Notes under the pieces: generated by a model | Told to the model about the DNA's origin: nothing | Seen by the model: the letters and a program-made list of their open reading frames with translations, nothing else | The model's database searches: none | Shown here: one piece after another, positions 42,415 through 50,537 of the stretch | How the letters are laid out: every line of letters begins with the position of its first letter | How positions within the stretch are numbered: the first letter of the stretch is position 1 | DNA from: Crenalkalicoccus roseus | Lineage (GTDB): Bacteria > Pseudomonadota > Alphaproteobacteria > Acetobacterales > Acetobacteraceae | DNA: 63,482 bases | Direction: 5' to 3' | Assembly: GCF_004761865.1 (NCBI RefSeq) | Contig: NZ_SJDM01000019.1 | Coordinates: 1 to 63,482 of the forward strand | Translations under genes and position numbers: made by a program

Positions 42415-43643
42415 TGGAGGCGGACCCGCCCGTGGCACGCATCGCACCTCCGCCGATCCTGGCCTGCCCGGCCCCGGCGGCGGTGCTCGCCGCCCTGCCG
42501 GGCGCGCGCGCCGTGGGCGGGGCGGTGCGCGACGCGCTGGCCGGGCTGCCGGTGCAGGATGTGGACATCGCCGCGCCGCTGCCGCCCGAGCGCATCGCCG
42601 CGCGGCTGCGCGCCGCGGGGCTCAGCGTGTTCGAGACCGGCCTCTCCCATGGCACGGTGACGGCAGTGCTCGCCGGCATGCCGGTGGAGGTGACCAGCCT
42701 GCGCCGCGACATCACCACCGACGGCCGGCACGCCGAGGTGGAATGGACCACCGACTGGCGCGAGGACGCGGCGCGGCGCGACTTCACCATCAACGCCATG
42801 TCGCTCTCGGCCGAGGGCTGGCTGTGGGACTATTTCGGGGGACGGGAGGACCTCGCCGCCGGGCGGGTGCGCTTCGTCGGCGAACCGGCCCGGCGCCTCG
42901 CGGAGGATTATCTCCGTGCCCTCCGCTTCTTCCGCTTCCACGCCCGCTACGGCCGGGGCGCGCCGGATGCGGAGGCGCTCGCCGCCATCCGTGCTGCCGT
43001 GCCCGGCCTCGCCCGTCTTTCGGCGGAGCGGATCTGGGCCGAGATCAAGCGCCTGCTGGAGGCGCCGAACCCGTCGGGCGCGCTGGCGCTGATGGCGAAA
43101 ACGGGGGTTCTGGGCGCGGTGCTGCCGGAGGCGGGGCGGCAGGGGCGGCTCGTCGCCTATCTCCGCTCCCCCTGCCCGCAGGCGCCGCTGCCGCGCCTCG
43201 CGGCCCTGCTCGGGGAGGGGGCCGATCCCACCCGCCTCGCTGCGCGGCTGCGCCTGTCGCGGGAGGAGGCGGAGCGCCTCGCCGGCTATCTGCGCGGGCC
43301 GACGCTGGACCCCGGGGCGGAGGAGGCGGCGCTGCGCCGGGGGCTGGCGGAGACGGAGGGGGAGACGCTGCTGGTCCGCTCCTGGCTTGCCGCCCAGGCG
43401 GCGGCGGGAGGCGACGCCGATCCGCCGGGGGACTGGGCGGGGCTCGCGGCACGGATCGCGGCCATGCCGCGGCCGGTCTTCCCCCTGCAGGGGAGGGATG
43501 TGCTGGCCGAGGGCGTCCCGCCGGGGCCACGGGTCGGCGCGCTGCTCGGCGCGGTCCGCCGCTGGTGGCTCGAAGGCGGCTGCACCGCCGGGCGCGAGGC
43601 GTGCCTCGCCCGCCTGCGGGCCCTGCGCGGCGGGGAAGCGTGA
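42414..43643 (+). CDS. cca: CCA tRNA nucleotidyltransferase
   Basis: A 409-residue class II nucleotidyltransferase adding or repairing the 3' CCA of tRNAs. VGGAVRDALAGLPVQDVDIAA contains the GG and DxD catalytic elements. RDITTDGRHAEVEWTTDWREDAARRDFTINAM is the RRDxxINA motif that reads the base. EDYLRALRFFRFHARYG and an alpha-helical tRNA-binding half follow. Its ATG shares a base with the stop of the small membrane gene. Some single-domain relatives are poly(A) polymerases; a CCA enzyme is the likeliest choice here. Confidence 0.92.
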   Translation: MEADPPVARIAPPPILACPAPAAVLAALPGARAVGGAVRDALAGLPVQDVDIAAPLPPERIAARLRAAGLSVFETGLSHGTVTAVLAGMPVEVTSLRRDITTDGRHAEVEWTTDWREDAARRDFTINAMSLSAEGWLWDYFGGREDLAAGRVRFVGEPARRLAEDYLRALRFFRFHARYGRGAPDAEALAAIRAAVPGLARLSAERIWAEIKRLLEAPNPSGALALMAKTGVLGAVLPEAGRQGRLVAYLRSPCPQAPLPRLAALLGEGADPTRLAARLRLSREEAERLAGYLRGPTLDPGAEEAALRRGLAETEGETLLVRSWLAAQAAAGGDADPPGDWAGLAARIAAMPRPVFPLQGRDVLAEGVPPGPRVGALLGAVRRWWLEGGCTAGREACLARLRALRGGEA

Positions 43644-43915
43644 CCGCCGCGCCGCCCGGCTTGCCTCGGGCGGGGCAGGGCGCCATCCTGTGCCGGATCG
43701 CTGAAAGGAATGAGCGCCAGAGCCGAGCGCCACCCCCGCCGGCCGCCCCCATCCGGGGGGGCCGGCCACGGCACCGGGGCGATGCCGGAACGGGCGGCGG
43801 CCCGTACCTCGTCCCACGACCGTCCCGGCCGGGGCCGGCCCGGGGGCGGTGCCCTGACGCGACCTAGCCCCTGGGCCGGCGCCCCCCGCCACCCCTTGCG
43901 GGCATCCTCCGCCCC

Positions 43916-44911
43916 ATGCTGAGGCGCCGGCTGCTCCTCGGCGGGCTCGGACTCGGCGCGGCGGCGTGCACGCCCGTCACCATCCCCGCCGGTCCGCCCT
44001 TCGGGCCGCCCGCCATCACCCGCGACGCCTTCATCATGCCGGACGGCGCGCGGCTGCCCTACGAGGCCTGGCTGCCGGACGGGCCGCCGCGCGCGATCCT
44101 GCTCGGGCTGCACGGCTTCGGGGACTACTCGACCAACGCCTTCGACCTGCCGGCACCGCTGTTCACCGGGCACGGGGTGGCCCTCTACGCCTACGACCAG
44201 AGGGGGTTCGGCGCCGCCCCGCACCGGGGCCTGTGGCCGGGCGGCGACACGCTGGCCGGGGACGCCGCGGCGGTGACGCGGCTGCTCAGGGCGCGCCATC
44301 CCGGCGTGCCGGTGTTCCTGCTGGGCGAGAGCATGGGGGCGGCGGTGCTGCTGGTCGCCGCCACCTCCGCCGATCCGCCGCCGGCGGAAGGCTACATCCT
44401 CATGGCGCCCGGCGTGCGCGGCCGGGCGGGGATGAGCCGGTTCGCCAGGGCGACGCTGGAGGTCGCCTCCCGCGCCATCCCGGCGGTGGGCTTCAGCGGC
44501 TCCGCCCCCGGCTTCTCCCCCACCGACAACGAGGCGGCGATGCGCCGCTGGTCGCGCGACCCGCTGACCGCGAAGGAGTTCCGGGTGGACCTGGTCTATG
44601 GCCTGGTCAACCTGATGGACGACGCCCTGGAGGCGGCGCCCCGCTTCCGCGGGCCGGCGCTGGTGCTGTATGGCGGCCGCGACCGCATCGTGCCCGAGCG
44701 CCCGGTGCGCCGCCTGCTCGCCGCCCTGCCGCAGGGTGGGGCGGTGCGCCTCGCCTTCTATCCGCAGGGGCACCACCTGCTGCTGCGCGACAGCGGGCGG
44801 GCGACGGTGGCCCGCGACATCCTGGCCTGGATGGCGGGGCAGGAGGCGCCGCTGCCCTCCGGCGCGGACGAGGCGGGGCGGCGCTGGCTGGCCGAGGCGC
44901 GGGCGTGGTAG
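43916..44911 (+). CDS. Alpha/beta hydrolase, monoacylglycerol lipase-like lipoprotein
   Basis: A 331-residue exported hydrolase of the lysophospholipase/monoglyceride lipase group. The N-terminal MLRRRLLLGGLGLGAAAC ends in a lipobox-like LGAAAC (Cys18). LLGLHGFGDYS forms the oxyanion loop, GESMGAA carries the nucleophile Ser, YGGRDRIVP the Asp and QGHHLLLRD the His. Acyl glycerols or lysophospholipids are likely substrates at the envelope. The 272-nt region between cca and this gene shows nothing I can identify. It converges on the AI-2E-type permease gene with 12 nt between stops. Confidence 0.88.
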   Translation: MLRRRLLLGGLGLGAAACTPVTIPAGPPFGPPAITRDAFIMPDGARLPYEAWLPDGPPRAILLGLHGFGDYSTNAFDLPAPLFTGHGVALYAYDQRGFGAAPHRGLWPGGDTLAGDAAAVTRLLRARHPGVPVFLLGESMGAAVLLVAATSADPPPAEGYILMAPGVRGRAGMSRFARATLEVASRAIPAVGFSGSAPGFSPTDNEAAMRRWSRDPLTAKEFRVDLVYGLVNLMDDALEAAPRFRGPALVLYGGRDRIVPERPVRRLLAALPQGGAVRLAFYPQGHHLLLRDSGRATVARDILAWMAGQEAPLPSGADEAGRRWLAEARAW

Positions 44912-44923
44912 CCGGCGACCCGC

Positions 44924-45937
44924 TCAGGCGGGCGGCGGCGGTTCCGGCGCTTCCAGCCAGCGCTCCACATAGCTGCAGCGGATGATGCCGAGCAGGGTCG
45001 CCACGAGCGGCGTGGCCAGGATGATCCCGGGCAGGCCGAACAGCAGGCCCATCAGGGTCTGCGAGGCCAGCACCAGGACCGGCGGCACCCGCGCGCCGGC
45101 ATACTGCGCCAGGGGCTCGACCACATTCGCCTCGATCGCTTGCACGGCGAGGTAGAGGGCGAGCACCCAGAGCACCATGTCGCCCCCGGCCGCCAGCGCC
45201 ACGAGCAGCGCCGGCACCGCCGAGGCGATCGCCCCGACATAGGGCACGAACTCGAACAGGCCCGCGATCACCGCGAGGGCGAAGGCGTTCGGCATGCCGA
45301 TCAGGGTCAGCCCGGCCCAGACGCCGAGGAAGATCACCAGCATGGAGACGCCCTTGGCCCAGAGCCAGCCGCGCAGCGCCCGCCCGCCCGCGCCGAGCGC
45401 GATGCGCGCCTCCTCCCGCAGCGGCGGGGCGAAGAGGCGGACCAGCCCCGCCTGGTAGAGGCCGGGCATGGCGGCGAGATAGACCGAGGCGACCAGCACG
45501 AGCAGGACGGCGAGCAGGGCGTTCGCCGTGCCGAGGCCGAGCCGCGCCAGCACCCCCGCCGCGTCCTCCGGCCCCTCCCGCAGGAAGTCCTCGGCGGCGC
45601 CGAGCAGCGCCTCCCCGCCCGGCAGGCCGGCGAGCAGCTCCCGCACCGCCTCGAGGCCGCGGGGCAGCAGCCGCATCAGGTCGGACCACTGCTCCACCAG
45701 CATCGCCGCGCCGAAGACGAGACCGGCGGCGAGGGCGAGGCCGACCAGGGCCATCACCCCGGCCGTCGCCATGCCCTCGCCGAGGCCGGTCCGCCGCGCG
45801 ATGGCGGCGCCGGCGGTGCGCCAGACCACGGCGAGCATCGCCGCGCCGAACAGCGCGAGCGGGATCTGCGGCGCCAGCACCAGCAGCAGGCCGAGGCAGG
45901 CGGCGAGGACCAGGGCGGAGACGGCGGATCTGCTCAT
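44924..45937 (-). CDS. AI-2E family transporter (TqsA/PerM-like)
   Basis: A 337-residue integral membrane protein with about seven to eight hydrophobic segments. LPRGLEAVRELLAGLPGGE lies in the large loop region. GLFEFVPYVGAIASAVPALLVAL and the C-terminal LVLASQTLMGLLFGLPGIILATPL are the conserved AI-2E/UPF0118 segments. Members export autoinducer-2 or act as Na+/H+ antiporters, so the substrate is open. The ATG at 45937 has a weak ribosome site. Upstream reading in frame is Pro/Arg-rich and looks non-coding. Confidence 0.85.
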   Translation of the reverse strand: MSRSAVSALVLAACLGLLLVLAPQIPLALFGAAMLAVVWRTAGAAIARRTGLGEGMATAGVMALVGLALAAGLVFGAAMLVEQWSDLMRLLPRGLEAVRELLAGLPGGEALLGAAEDFLREGPEDAAGVLARLGLGTANALLAVLLVLVASVYLAAMPGLYQAGLVRLFAPPLREEARIALGAGGRALRGWLWAKGVSMLVIFLGVWAGLTLIGMPNAFALAVIAGLFEFVPYVGAIASAVPALLVALAAGGDMVLWVLALYLAVQAIEANVVEPLAQYAGARVPPVLVLASQTLMGLLFGLPGIILATPLVATLLGIIRCSYVERWLEAPEPPPPA

Positions 45938-46095
45938 CCGCAGCGCAACGGCGGGCGGCGGGCAGGGTTTGCCCCACCGGGCGAGCGCCGCCTGATGCCG
46001 GCGGCACCGGTCCTTGACCGGTGCCGAGGCCGTGGCGGGCGCCGATCGGAGCTGCCGCGTGCCTGCCCGGATGAGCCGGGCAGCCGCCGGCCGGA

Positions 46096-47733
46096 TCAGC
46101 CCTCCCGCACCCGTGCGCGCAGCACGTGCTTCTGGATCTTGCCGGTGGAGGTGCGCGGCAGCTCGGTGAACACCACCTGCTTCGGCGTCTTGAAGCCGGC
46201 CAGCCGCTCGCGGCAGAAGGCGATCAGCTCCTGCTCGGTGGCCCGCGCGCCGGGCTTGAGCTCGACGAAGGCGCAGGGCACCTCGCCCCATTTCGCGTCG
46301 GGCTTCGCCACCACGGCCGCCAGCGCGACGGCCGGGTGCCTGTAGAGCGTGTCCTCCACCTCGATCGAGGAGATGTTCTCGCCGCCGGAGATGATGATGT
46401 CCTTGGAACGGTCCTTGAGCTGGATGTAGCCGTCCGGGTGCCTCACCGCGAGGTCGCCGGTGTGGAACCAGCCGCCGGCGAAGGCGCGTTCCGTCGCCTC
46501 GCGGTCCTTCAGGTAGCCCTTCATCACCACGTTGCCGCGCATCATCACCTCGCCGAGGGTCGCGCCGTCGGCGGGCACCGGGCGCATGGAGGCGGGGTCC
46601 ATCACCTCCAGCCCCTCCAGCGCCAGGTAGCGCACGCCCTGGCGCGCCATCAGCCGCGCCTGATCGGGCCGCGGCAGCGCGTCCCACTCCCGGTGCCACT
46701 CGTTGACCACGGCGGGGCCGTAGACCTCGGTGAGGCCATAGACGTGCAGCACGGCGAAGCCCGCCTCGCGCATCGCGGCGAGCACCGCCTCGGGCGGCGG
46801 CGCGCCGGCGACGACGAACTGCACCTGGCGGGGCAGGGGGCGCTTCTCCGCCGCGGGCGTGTCCAGCAGCGTCGCCATCACCACCGGCGCGCCGCACATG
46901 TGGGTGACGCCGTGCTCGGCCATCAGCGACCACATGGCGGGGCCGCGCACCGCGCGCAGGCAGACATGCGTGCCGGCCACGGCGCAGACCGTCCAGGGGA
47001 AGCACCAGCCGTTGCAGTGGAACATCGGCAGCGTCCACAGATAGACCGGCTGCCGCCCCATGCCGGAGGAGAGCACGTTGCCCACCGCCAGCAGATGCGC
47101 GCCGCGGTGGTGATAGACCACGCCCTTCGGCCGCCCGGTGGTGCCGGAGGTGTAGTTCAGCGTGATCGCGTCCCACTCGTCGCGCGGCAGCGGCCAGGCC
47201 CAGTCCGGATCGCCCTCCGCCAGCAGCGCCTCGTAGGCGAGGCCGCCCATGGTGTTGGCCCGCGCCGCCTCCGGCGCCTCCGCATCCTCCACCTCCACCA
47301 CGAGCGGGCTCTCCCTCCTGGTCAGGGAGAGGGCGACGCGCAGCAGCGGGACGAACTCCCGGTCCACCACCACCGCCTTGGCCTCGCCATGGTCGAGGAT
47401 GTAGGCGATGGTGTCGGCGTCGAGGCGGGTGTTGATGGTGTTCAGCACCGCGCCCGCCATCGGCACCCCGTAGTGGCATTCCAGCATCTCGGGGATGTTG
47501 GGCAGGATCGCCGCCACCGTGTCGCCGCGGCCGATGCCGCGCCGGGCCAGGGCGCTGGCCAGCCGCACGCAGCGCTCGCGCAGCTCGCGATAGGGGCGGC
47601 GCAGCGCGCCGTGCACCACCGCCAGGTGATCCGGGAACACCGCGGCGGCGCGCTCGAGGAACAGCAGCGGTGTCAGGGGCTGGTGGTTGGCGGGATTGCG
47701 GTCGAGCCCGGTGTCGTAGTCCGCTGCGGCCAT
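46096..47733 (-). CDS. Acyl-CoA synthetase (AMP-binding, AlkK/AAE-like)
   Basis: A 545-residue ligase activating medium- or short-chain carboxylic acids to CoA thioesters. NYTSGTTGRPKGVVYHHRG is the P-loop, LPMFHCNGWCFPWT a fatty-acid pocket motif of the AlkK/plant AAE clade, VYGLTEVYGP the A5 motif, and GWFHTGDLAV the A7 motif. The C-terminal RTSTGKIQKHVLR contains the catalytic Lys. The ATG at 47733 was preferred because GGGAGAGG lies 6 nt upstream and it avoids overlapping the crotonase gene, from which it is 17 nt away. The chain length is not predictable. Confidence 0.93.
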   Translation of the reverse strand: MAAADYDTGLDRNPANHQPLTPLLFLERAAAVFPDHLAVVHGALRRPYRELRERCVRLASALARRGIGRGDTVAAILPNIPEMLECHYGVPMAGAVLNTINTRLDADTIAYILDHGEAKAVVVDREFVPLLRVALSLTRRESPLVVEVEDAEAPEAARANTMGGLAYEALLAEGDPDWAWPLPRDEWDAITLNYTSGTTGRPKGVVYHHRGAHLLAVGNVLSSGMGRQPVYLWTLPMFHCNGWCFPWTVCAVAGTHVCLRAVRGPAMWSLMAEHGVTHMCGAPVVMATLLDTPAAEKRPLPRQVQFVVAGAPPPEAVLAAMREAGFAVLHVYGLTEVYGPAVVNEWHREWDALPRPDQARLMARQGVRYLALEGLEVMDPASMRPVPADGATLGEVMMRGNVVMKGYLKDREATERAFAGGWFHTGDLAVRHPDGYIQLKDRSKDIIISGGENISSIEVEDTLYRHPAVALAAVVAKPDAKWGEVPCAFVELKPGARATEQELIAFCRERLAGFKTPKQVVFTELPRTSTGKIQKHVLRARVREG

Positions 47734-47750
47734 GGCGCGCGCCTCTCCCT

Positions 47751-48572
47751 TCAGCGGTGCCGCCATTCGGGGCGGCGCTTGCCGAGGAAGGCGCTGATGC
47801 CCTCGGCGGCATCCTCGGCCAGCAGGTTCTCGACCATCACCGCCGACGCCTCCTCATAGGCGCGGTCGAGCGGCAGGCCCATCTGCGTGTTGAAGCCGCG
47901 CTTGCCGAGCCGGAGCGCCACGCCGGAATGTCCGGCGACGCGCCGCGCCAGGGCGACCGCCTCCGGCAGGGCCTGTCCGGCGGGTACCACCCGGTTGACG
48001 AGGCCCATGCGCTGCGCCTCGGCAGCCGGCACCAGGTCGCCCAGCAGCAGCAGCTCCATCGCCGCCTTGCGCGGCACGACGCGGCCGACGGCGACGCCAG
48101 GGGTCGAGCAGAAGAGGCCGGCATTGATGCCGGAGGTGCCGAATTTCGCCGTTTCGGACGCCACGACCAGGTCGCAGCTCGCGGCGAGCTGGCATCCGGC
48201 GGCGGTGGCGATGCCTTCGACCGCGGCGATGACGGGCTGCGGCAGGCCGACCACGCTCTGCATCAGGCGGCTGCACTCGGCGAAGCACTCGGCGAAGAAG
48301 CCGCGGCCGCCATCCGGATCGCCGCGGTGCGCGGTGAGCTCCTTGAGGTCGTGACCGGCGGAGAAGGCAGGCCCCTCGGCGGCGAGGACGACGCAGCGGA
48401 TGCCCTCCTCCCGCCCCACCTCGTCCAGCGCCGCCTGCAGCGCCGCCAGCATGTCGCGGGAGAGGCTGTTGCGCGAATGCGGCCGGTTCAGGGTGAGGGT
48501 CGCCACCGCCCCCTCGTCCCGGCGCAGGACCGGCGGGGCGTTGTCGCCGGGTTGGGCATGGGTCGCGGACAT
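47751..48572 (-). CDS. Enoyl-CoA hydratase-like protein (ECHDC3 type)
   Basis: A 273-residue crotonase-fold protein. GPAFSAGHDLKEL forms the oxyanion-hole segment. The next segment reads AAGCQLAASCDLVV, where active hydratases have GGxxEL, so the first catalytic Glu is Gln. The second Glu position reads FGTSGINAGLFCSTPGVAVGR, without Glu. Both changes and the LFCSTPG motif match the ECHDC3 group, whose chemistry is unsettled. It heads a two-gene operon with the acyl-CoA synthetase. A hydratase role should not be assumed. Confidence 0.88.
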   Translation of the reverse strand: MSATHAQPGDNAPPVLRRDEGAVATLTLNRPHSRNSLSRDMLAALQAALDEVGREEGIRCVVLAAEGPAFSAGHDLKELTAHRGDPDGGRGFFAECFAECSRLMQSVVGLPQPVIAAVEGIATAAGCQLAASCDLVVASETAKFGTSGINAGLFCSTPGVAVGRVVPRKAAMELLLLGDLVPAAEAQRMGLVNRVVPAGQALPEAVALARRVAGHSGVALRLGKRGFNTQMGLPLDRAYEEASAVMVENLLAEDAAEGISAFLGKRRPEWRHR

Positions 48573-48947
48573 GCGCAGCCTCCCTCGATCGCCGGAGAGA
48601 GCTAGGCCGTGGCCGGCCGGCGCGCAACCGCCGGTCCGCCCGGCTGCGGAAGGAGGGGGATGGCGAAGGCGCCCCGCCTGCCCGTGGCGCGGGCCCTCCC
48701 TCCGGCCGGGTGCCGCCGCATTCCGGGGCCGCCCAGATCGTGCCGATGAGAAGGCCGCTCAAATCCTGGTAGTTGCTTACATCCCGCCAGGCAAAACCGG
48801 ATGGATTGCTTGCCCACACTGTAACGACGCTTCGGATTCTGATCCGAGGCAGGTTTTTTCATGGCAGGATCGCGGCCATTCGGATATCCTTTACAATAAT
48901 TCGGCGAGCCATTCATTGGCCGCGGCCGGGATGCGGGGAGATGTCCC
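48573..48947. other. Divergent intergenic region, AT-richer than surroundings
   Basis: 375 bases between the leftward crotonase gene and the rightward methyltransferase gene. From about 48760 to 48915 the sequence is much richer in A and T than the rest of the window (TTACAATAATTCGG, TTTTTTCATGG). It contains an intrinsic-terminator-like hairpin (listed separately) and a TACAAT at 48892-48897 that resembles a -10 box without a good -35. Open frames crossing it (for example leftward MKKPASDQNPKRR) have no ribosome site or recognisable homologue pattern, so I call no gene. Confidence 0.6.
48829..48859 (+). terminator. Intrinsic terminator in methyltransferase leader
   Basis: A 9-bp stem (GCTTCGGAT with ATCCGAGGC, one G-U pair) and 4-nt loop TCTG, then AGG and six Ts. 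It is the only hairpin in the window with a real T-tract. It lies about 88 nt before the methyltransferase ATG with no gene upstream on this strand, so it would end a short leader or small RNA, or act as an attenuator. Confidence 0.6.
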
Positions 48948-50003
48948 ATGGACATCGATACGGACCGGCTGAACCAGTTCATCGGCAGGATGCTGGGCGA
49001 TCTGGGCGGGGCGGTGAGCGTCCCCCTGGTGCGGATCGGCGATACGCTCGGCCTCTACAAGGCCCTGCACGCCGGCGGCCCGATGACCCCGGGGGAGCTG
49101 GCGGGCAGGACCCGGGTACATGAGCGGTATCTTCGAGAATGGCTCTCGCACAACGCCGCGGCCGGCTACCTCGACTACGATCCGCGGAGCGGGCGCTTCA
49201 CCCTGACGCCCGAGCAGGCGATGGTCTTCGTCGTCGAGGACAGCCCCGTGAACCTGATGGGGGCCTTCGACCTGATGGCCGCCATGCAGAAGAACCAGGG
49301 CAGGGTCGAGGAGGCGTTCAGGACCGGCGGCGGCGTTCCCTGGGGCGACCTGCAGTGCATGTTCTGCGCCACCGCCCGCTTCTTCCGCCCCGGCTACCAG
49401 AACAACCTTGTCCAGCAGTGGCTGCCCGCCCTCGACGGCGTGCAGGCCAGGCTGGAGCAGGGAGCCACGGTGGCCGATGTGGGCTGCGGCTGCGGCTGGT
49501 CCACCGTCATCATGGCCAAGGCGTTCCCGAAGAGCCGCTTCGTGGGCTACGACTACCACGAACCCTCGATCGAGGATGCGCGCGCGCATGCCCGCGAGCA
49601 CGGCGTCGAGGCCAACACCCGCTTCGAGGTCGGGATCGCCAAGGAGATCCCCGACGACGGCTTCGATCTCGTGACCTTCTTCGACTGCCTGCACGACATG
49701 GGCGATCCCGCGGGGGCGGCGGCGCATGTCCGCCGCATGCTCAAGCCGGACGGCACGTGGATGATCGTGGAGCCGATCGCCGGCGACCGCCTGGAGGACA
49801 ACCTCAACCCCGTCGGGCGCCTCTACTACGGGGCCTCGACGATGGTCTGCCTGCCCACCTCGCTGTCGCAGGAGGTGGGCGCCGCGCTTGGCGCGCAGGC
49901 GGGCGAGGCGAGGCTGCGCGAGGTCATCGCCGCGGGCGGCTTCCGCCAGGTGCGGCGCGCCGCCGAGACGCCGTTCAACATGGTTCTGGAAGCGCGGCCT
50001 TGA
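48948..50003 (+). CDS. Class I SAM-dependent methyltransferase with winged-helix N-terminus
   Basis: A 351-residue protein. The first ~100 residues form a winged-helix-like dimerisation region (PLVRIGDTLGLYKALHAGGPMTPGELAGRT) as in Rv2258c and small-molecule O-methyltransferases. The SAM motif VADVGCGCGWSTVIMAKAFP and acidic VGYDYHEPSIEDA follow, then FFDCLHDMGDPAGAAAHVRRML and a C-terminal cap. Substrates of relatives are secondary metabolites or unknown. The start has GCGGGGAG 7 nt upstream. It stands alone, preceded by an AT-richer leader with an intrinsic terminator and followed by a GC hairpin, which suggests its own regulation and perhaps lateral origin. Confidence 0.85.
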   Translation: MDIDTDRLNQFIGRMLGDLGGAVSVPLVRIGDTLGLYKALHAGGPMTPGELAGRTRVHERYLREWLSHNAAAGYLDYDPRSGRFTLTPEQAMVFVVEDSPVNLMGAFDLMAAMQKNQGRVEEAFRTGGGVPWGDLQCMFCATARFFRPGYQNNLVQQWLPALDGVQARLEQGATVADVGCGCGWSTVIMAKAFPKSRFVGYDYHEPSIEDARAHAREHGVEANTRFEVGIAKEIPDDGFDLVTFFDCLHDMGDPAGAAAHVRRMLKPDGTWMIVEPIAGDRLEDNLNPVGRLYYGASTMVCLPTSLSQEVGAALGAQAGEARLREVIAAGGFRQVRRAAETPFNMVLEARP

Positions 50004-50018
50004 GCCCGGCGCGCCTTC

Positions 50019-50043
50019 GCGGGGGAGGGCCTCTCTCCCCCGC
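50019..50043 (+). terminator. Hairpin terminator after methyltransferase gene
   Basis: A 9-bp perfect stem (GCGGGGGAG and complement) with a 7-nt loop starts 16 nt after the methyltransferase stop. There is no U-tract. Confidence 0.5.
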
Positions 50044-50133
50044 CGCGGCCTCCGGAACGGACCGCGCTTCCGCTCCTTCCCGGGCGGCTGCTCCGCCGCT
50101 CCGGCGGCCTCGCCTGCGCGGATCAGGCGCTTT

Positions 50134-50532
50134 CTAGGCCGGCGTGAACATGGTCGCCGGCGGGCCGTCGCCCTGGGTCGGCTTGAACACCACCTTCACC
50201 CGCTGGCCGATGCGCACCGTGTCGAGATCGCAGTCCACGATGTTGGTGAAGACGCGCACGCCCTCGTCGAGCTCGACATAGGCGACGCAGTAGGGCTCCT
50301 TGGTGCGCATCACCGTGTAGGTGTAGATCGTGCCGGTGCCCTTCGCCTGCACCAGCTCCACGTTGTTGGAGAGGGTGAAGGGGGAGCAGCCGCGCGGATA
50401 CCAGAAGTACCTGCCGGTGTCCTTGCAGCGGCCGATCAGCAGCCGCCCCTCGCGCGCGGCGTCGAAATAGGGCTTGTTGGTCGGGTCCACCTGCGGCGCA
50501 GGGATCGCCCGGTTGCTGGCCATCGTCGGCAT
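50134..50532 (-). CDS. DUF35 (Zn-ribbon plus OB-fold) protein
   Basis: A 132-residue acyl-CoA-binding partner protein of thiolase-fold enzymes. The N-terminal rubredoxin-like ribbon reads GRCKDTGRYFWYPRGCSPF. Only two of the usual four zinc cysteines remain, so metal binding may be lost. The OB-fold half has GTGTIYTYTVMRTKEPYCVAYVELDEGVRVFTNI. It begins 5 nt after the thiolase-like gene stops. I chose the ATG at 50532 with GGGAG 8 nt upstream; a GTG at 50541 overlapping the stop (GTGA) is a close alternative. DUF35 proteins form complexes with the adjacent thiolase-like subunit. Confidence 0.88.
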   Translation of the reverse strand: MPTMASNRAIPAPQVDPTNKPYFDAAREGRLLIGRCKDTGRYFWYPRGCSPFTLSNNVELVQAKGTGTIYTYTVMRTKEPYCVAYVELDEGVRVFTNIVDCDLDTVRIGQRVKVVFKPTQGDGPPATMFTPA

Positions 50533-50537
50533 CGATC

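Noticed and set aside
48602-48982. Leftward open frame with MKKPASDQNPKRR in the AT-richer region
   Set aside because: No ribosome site, its latter half is GC-shadow sequence, and no family resemblance; treated as intergenic.
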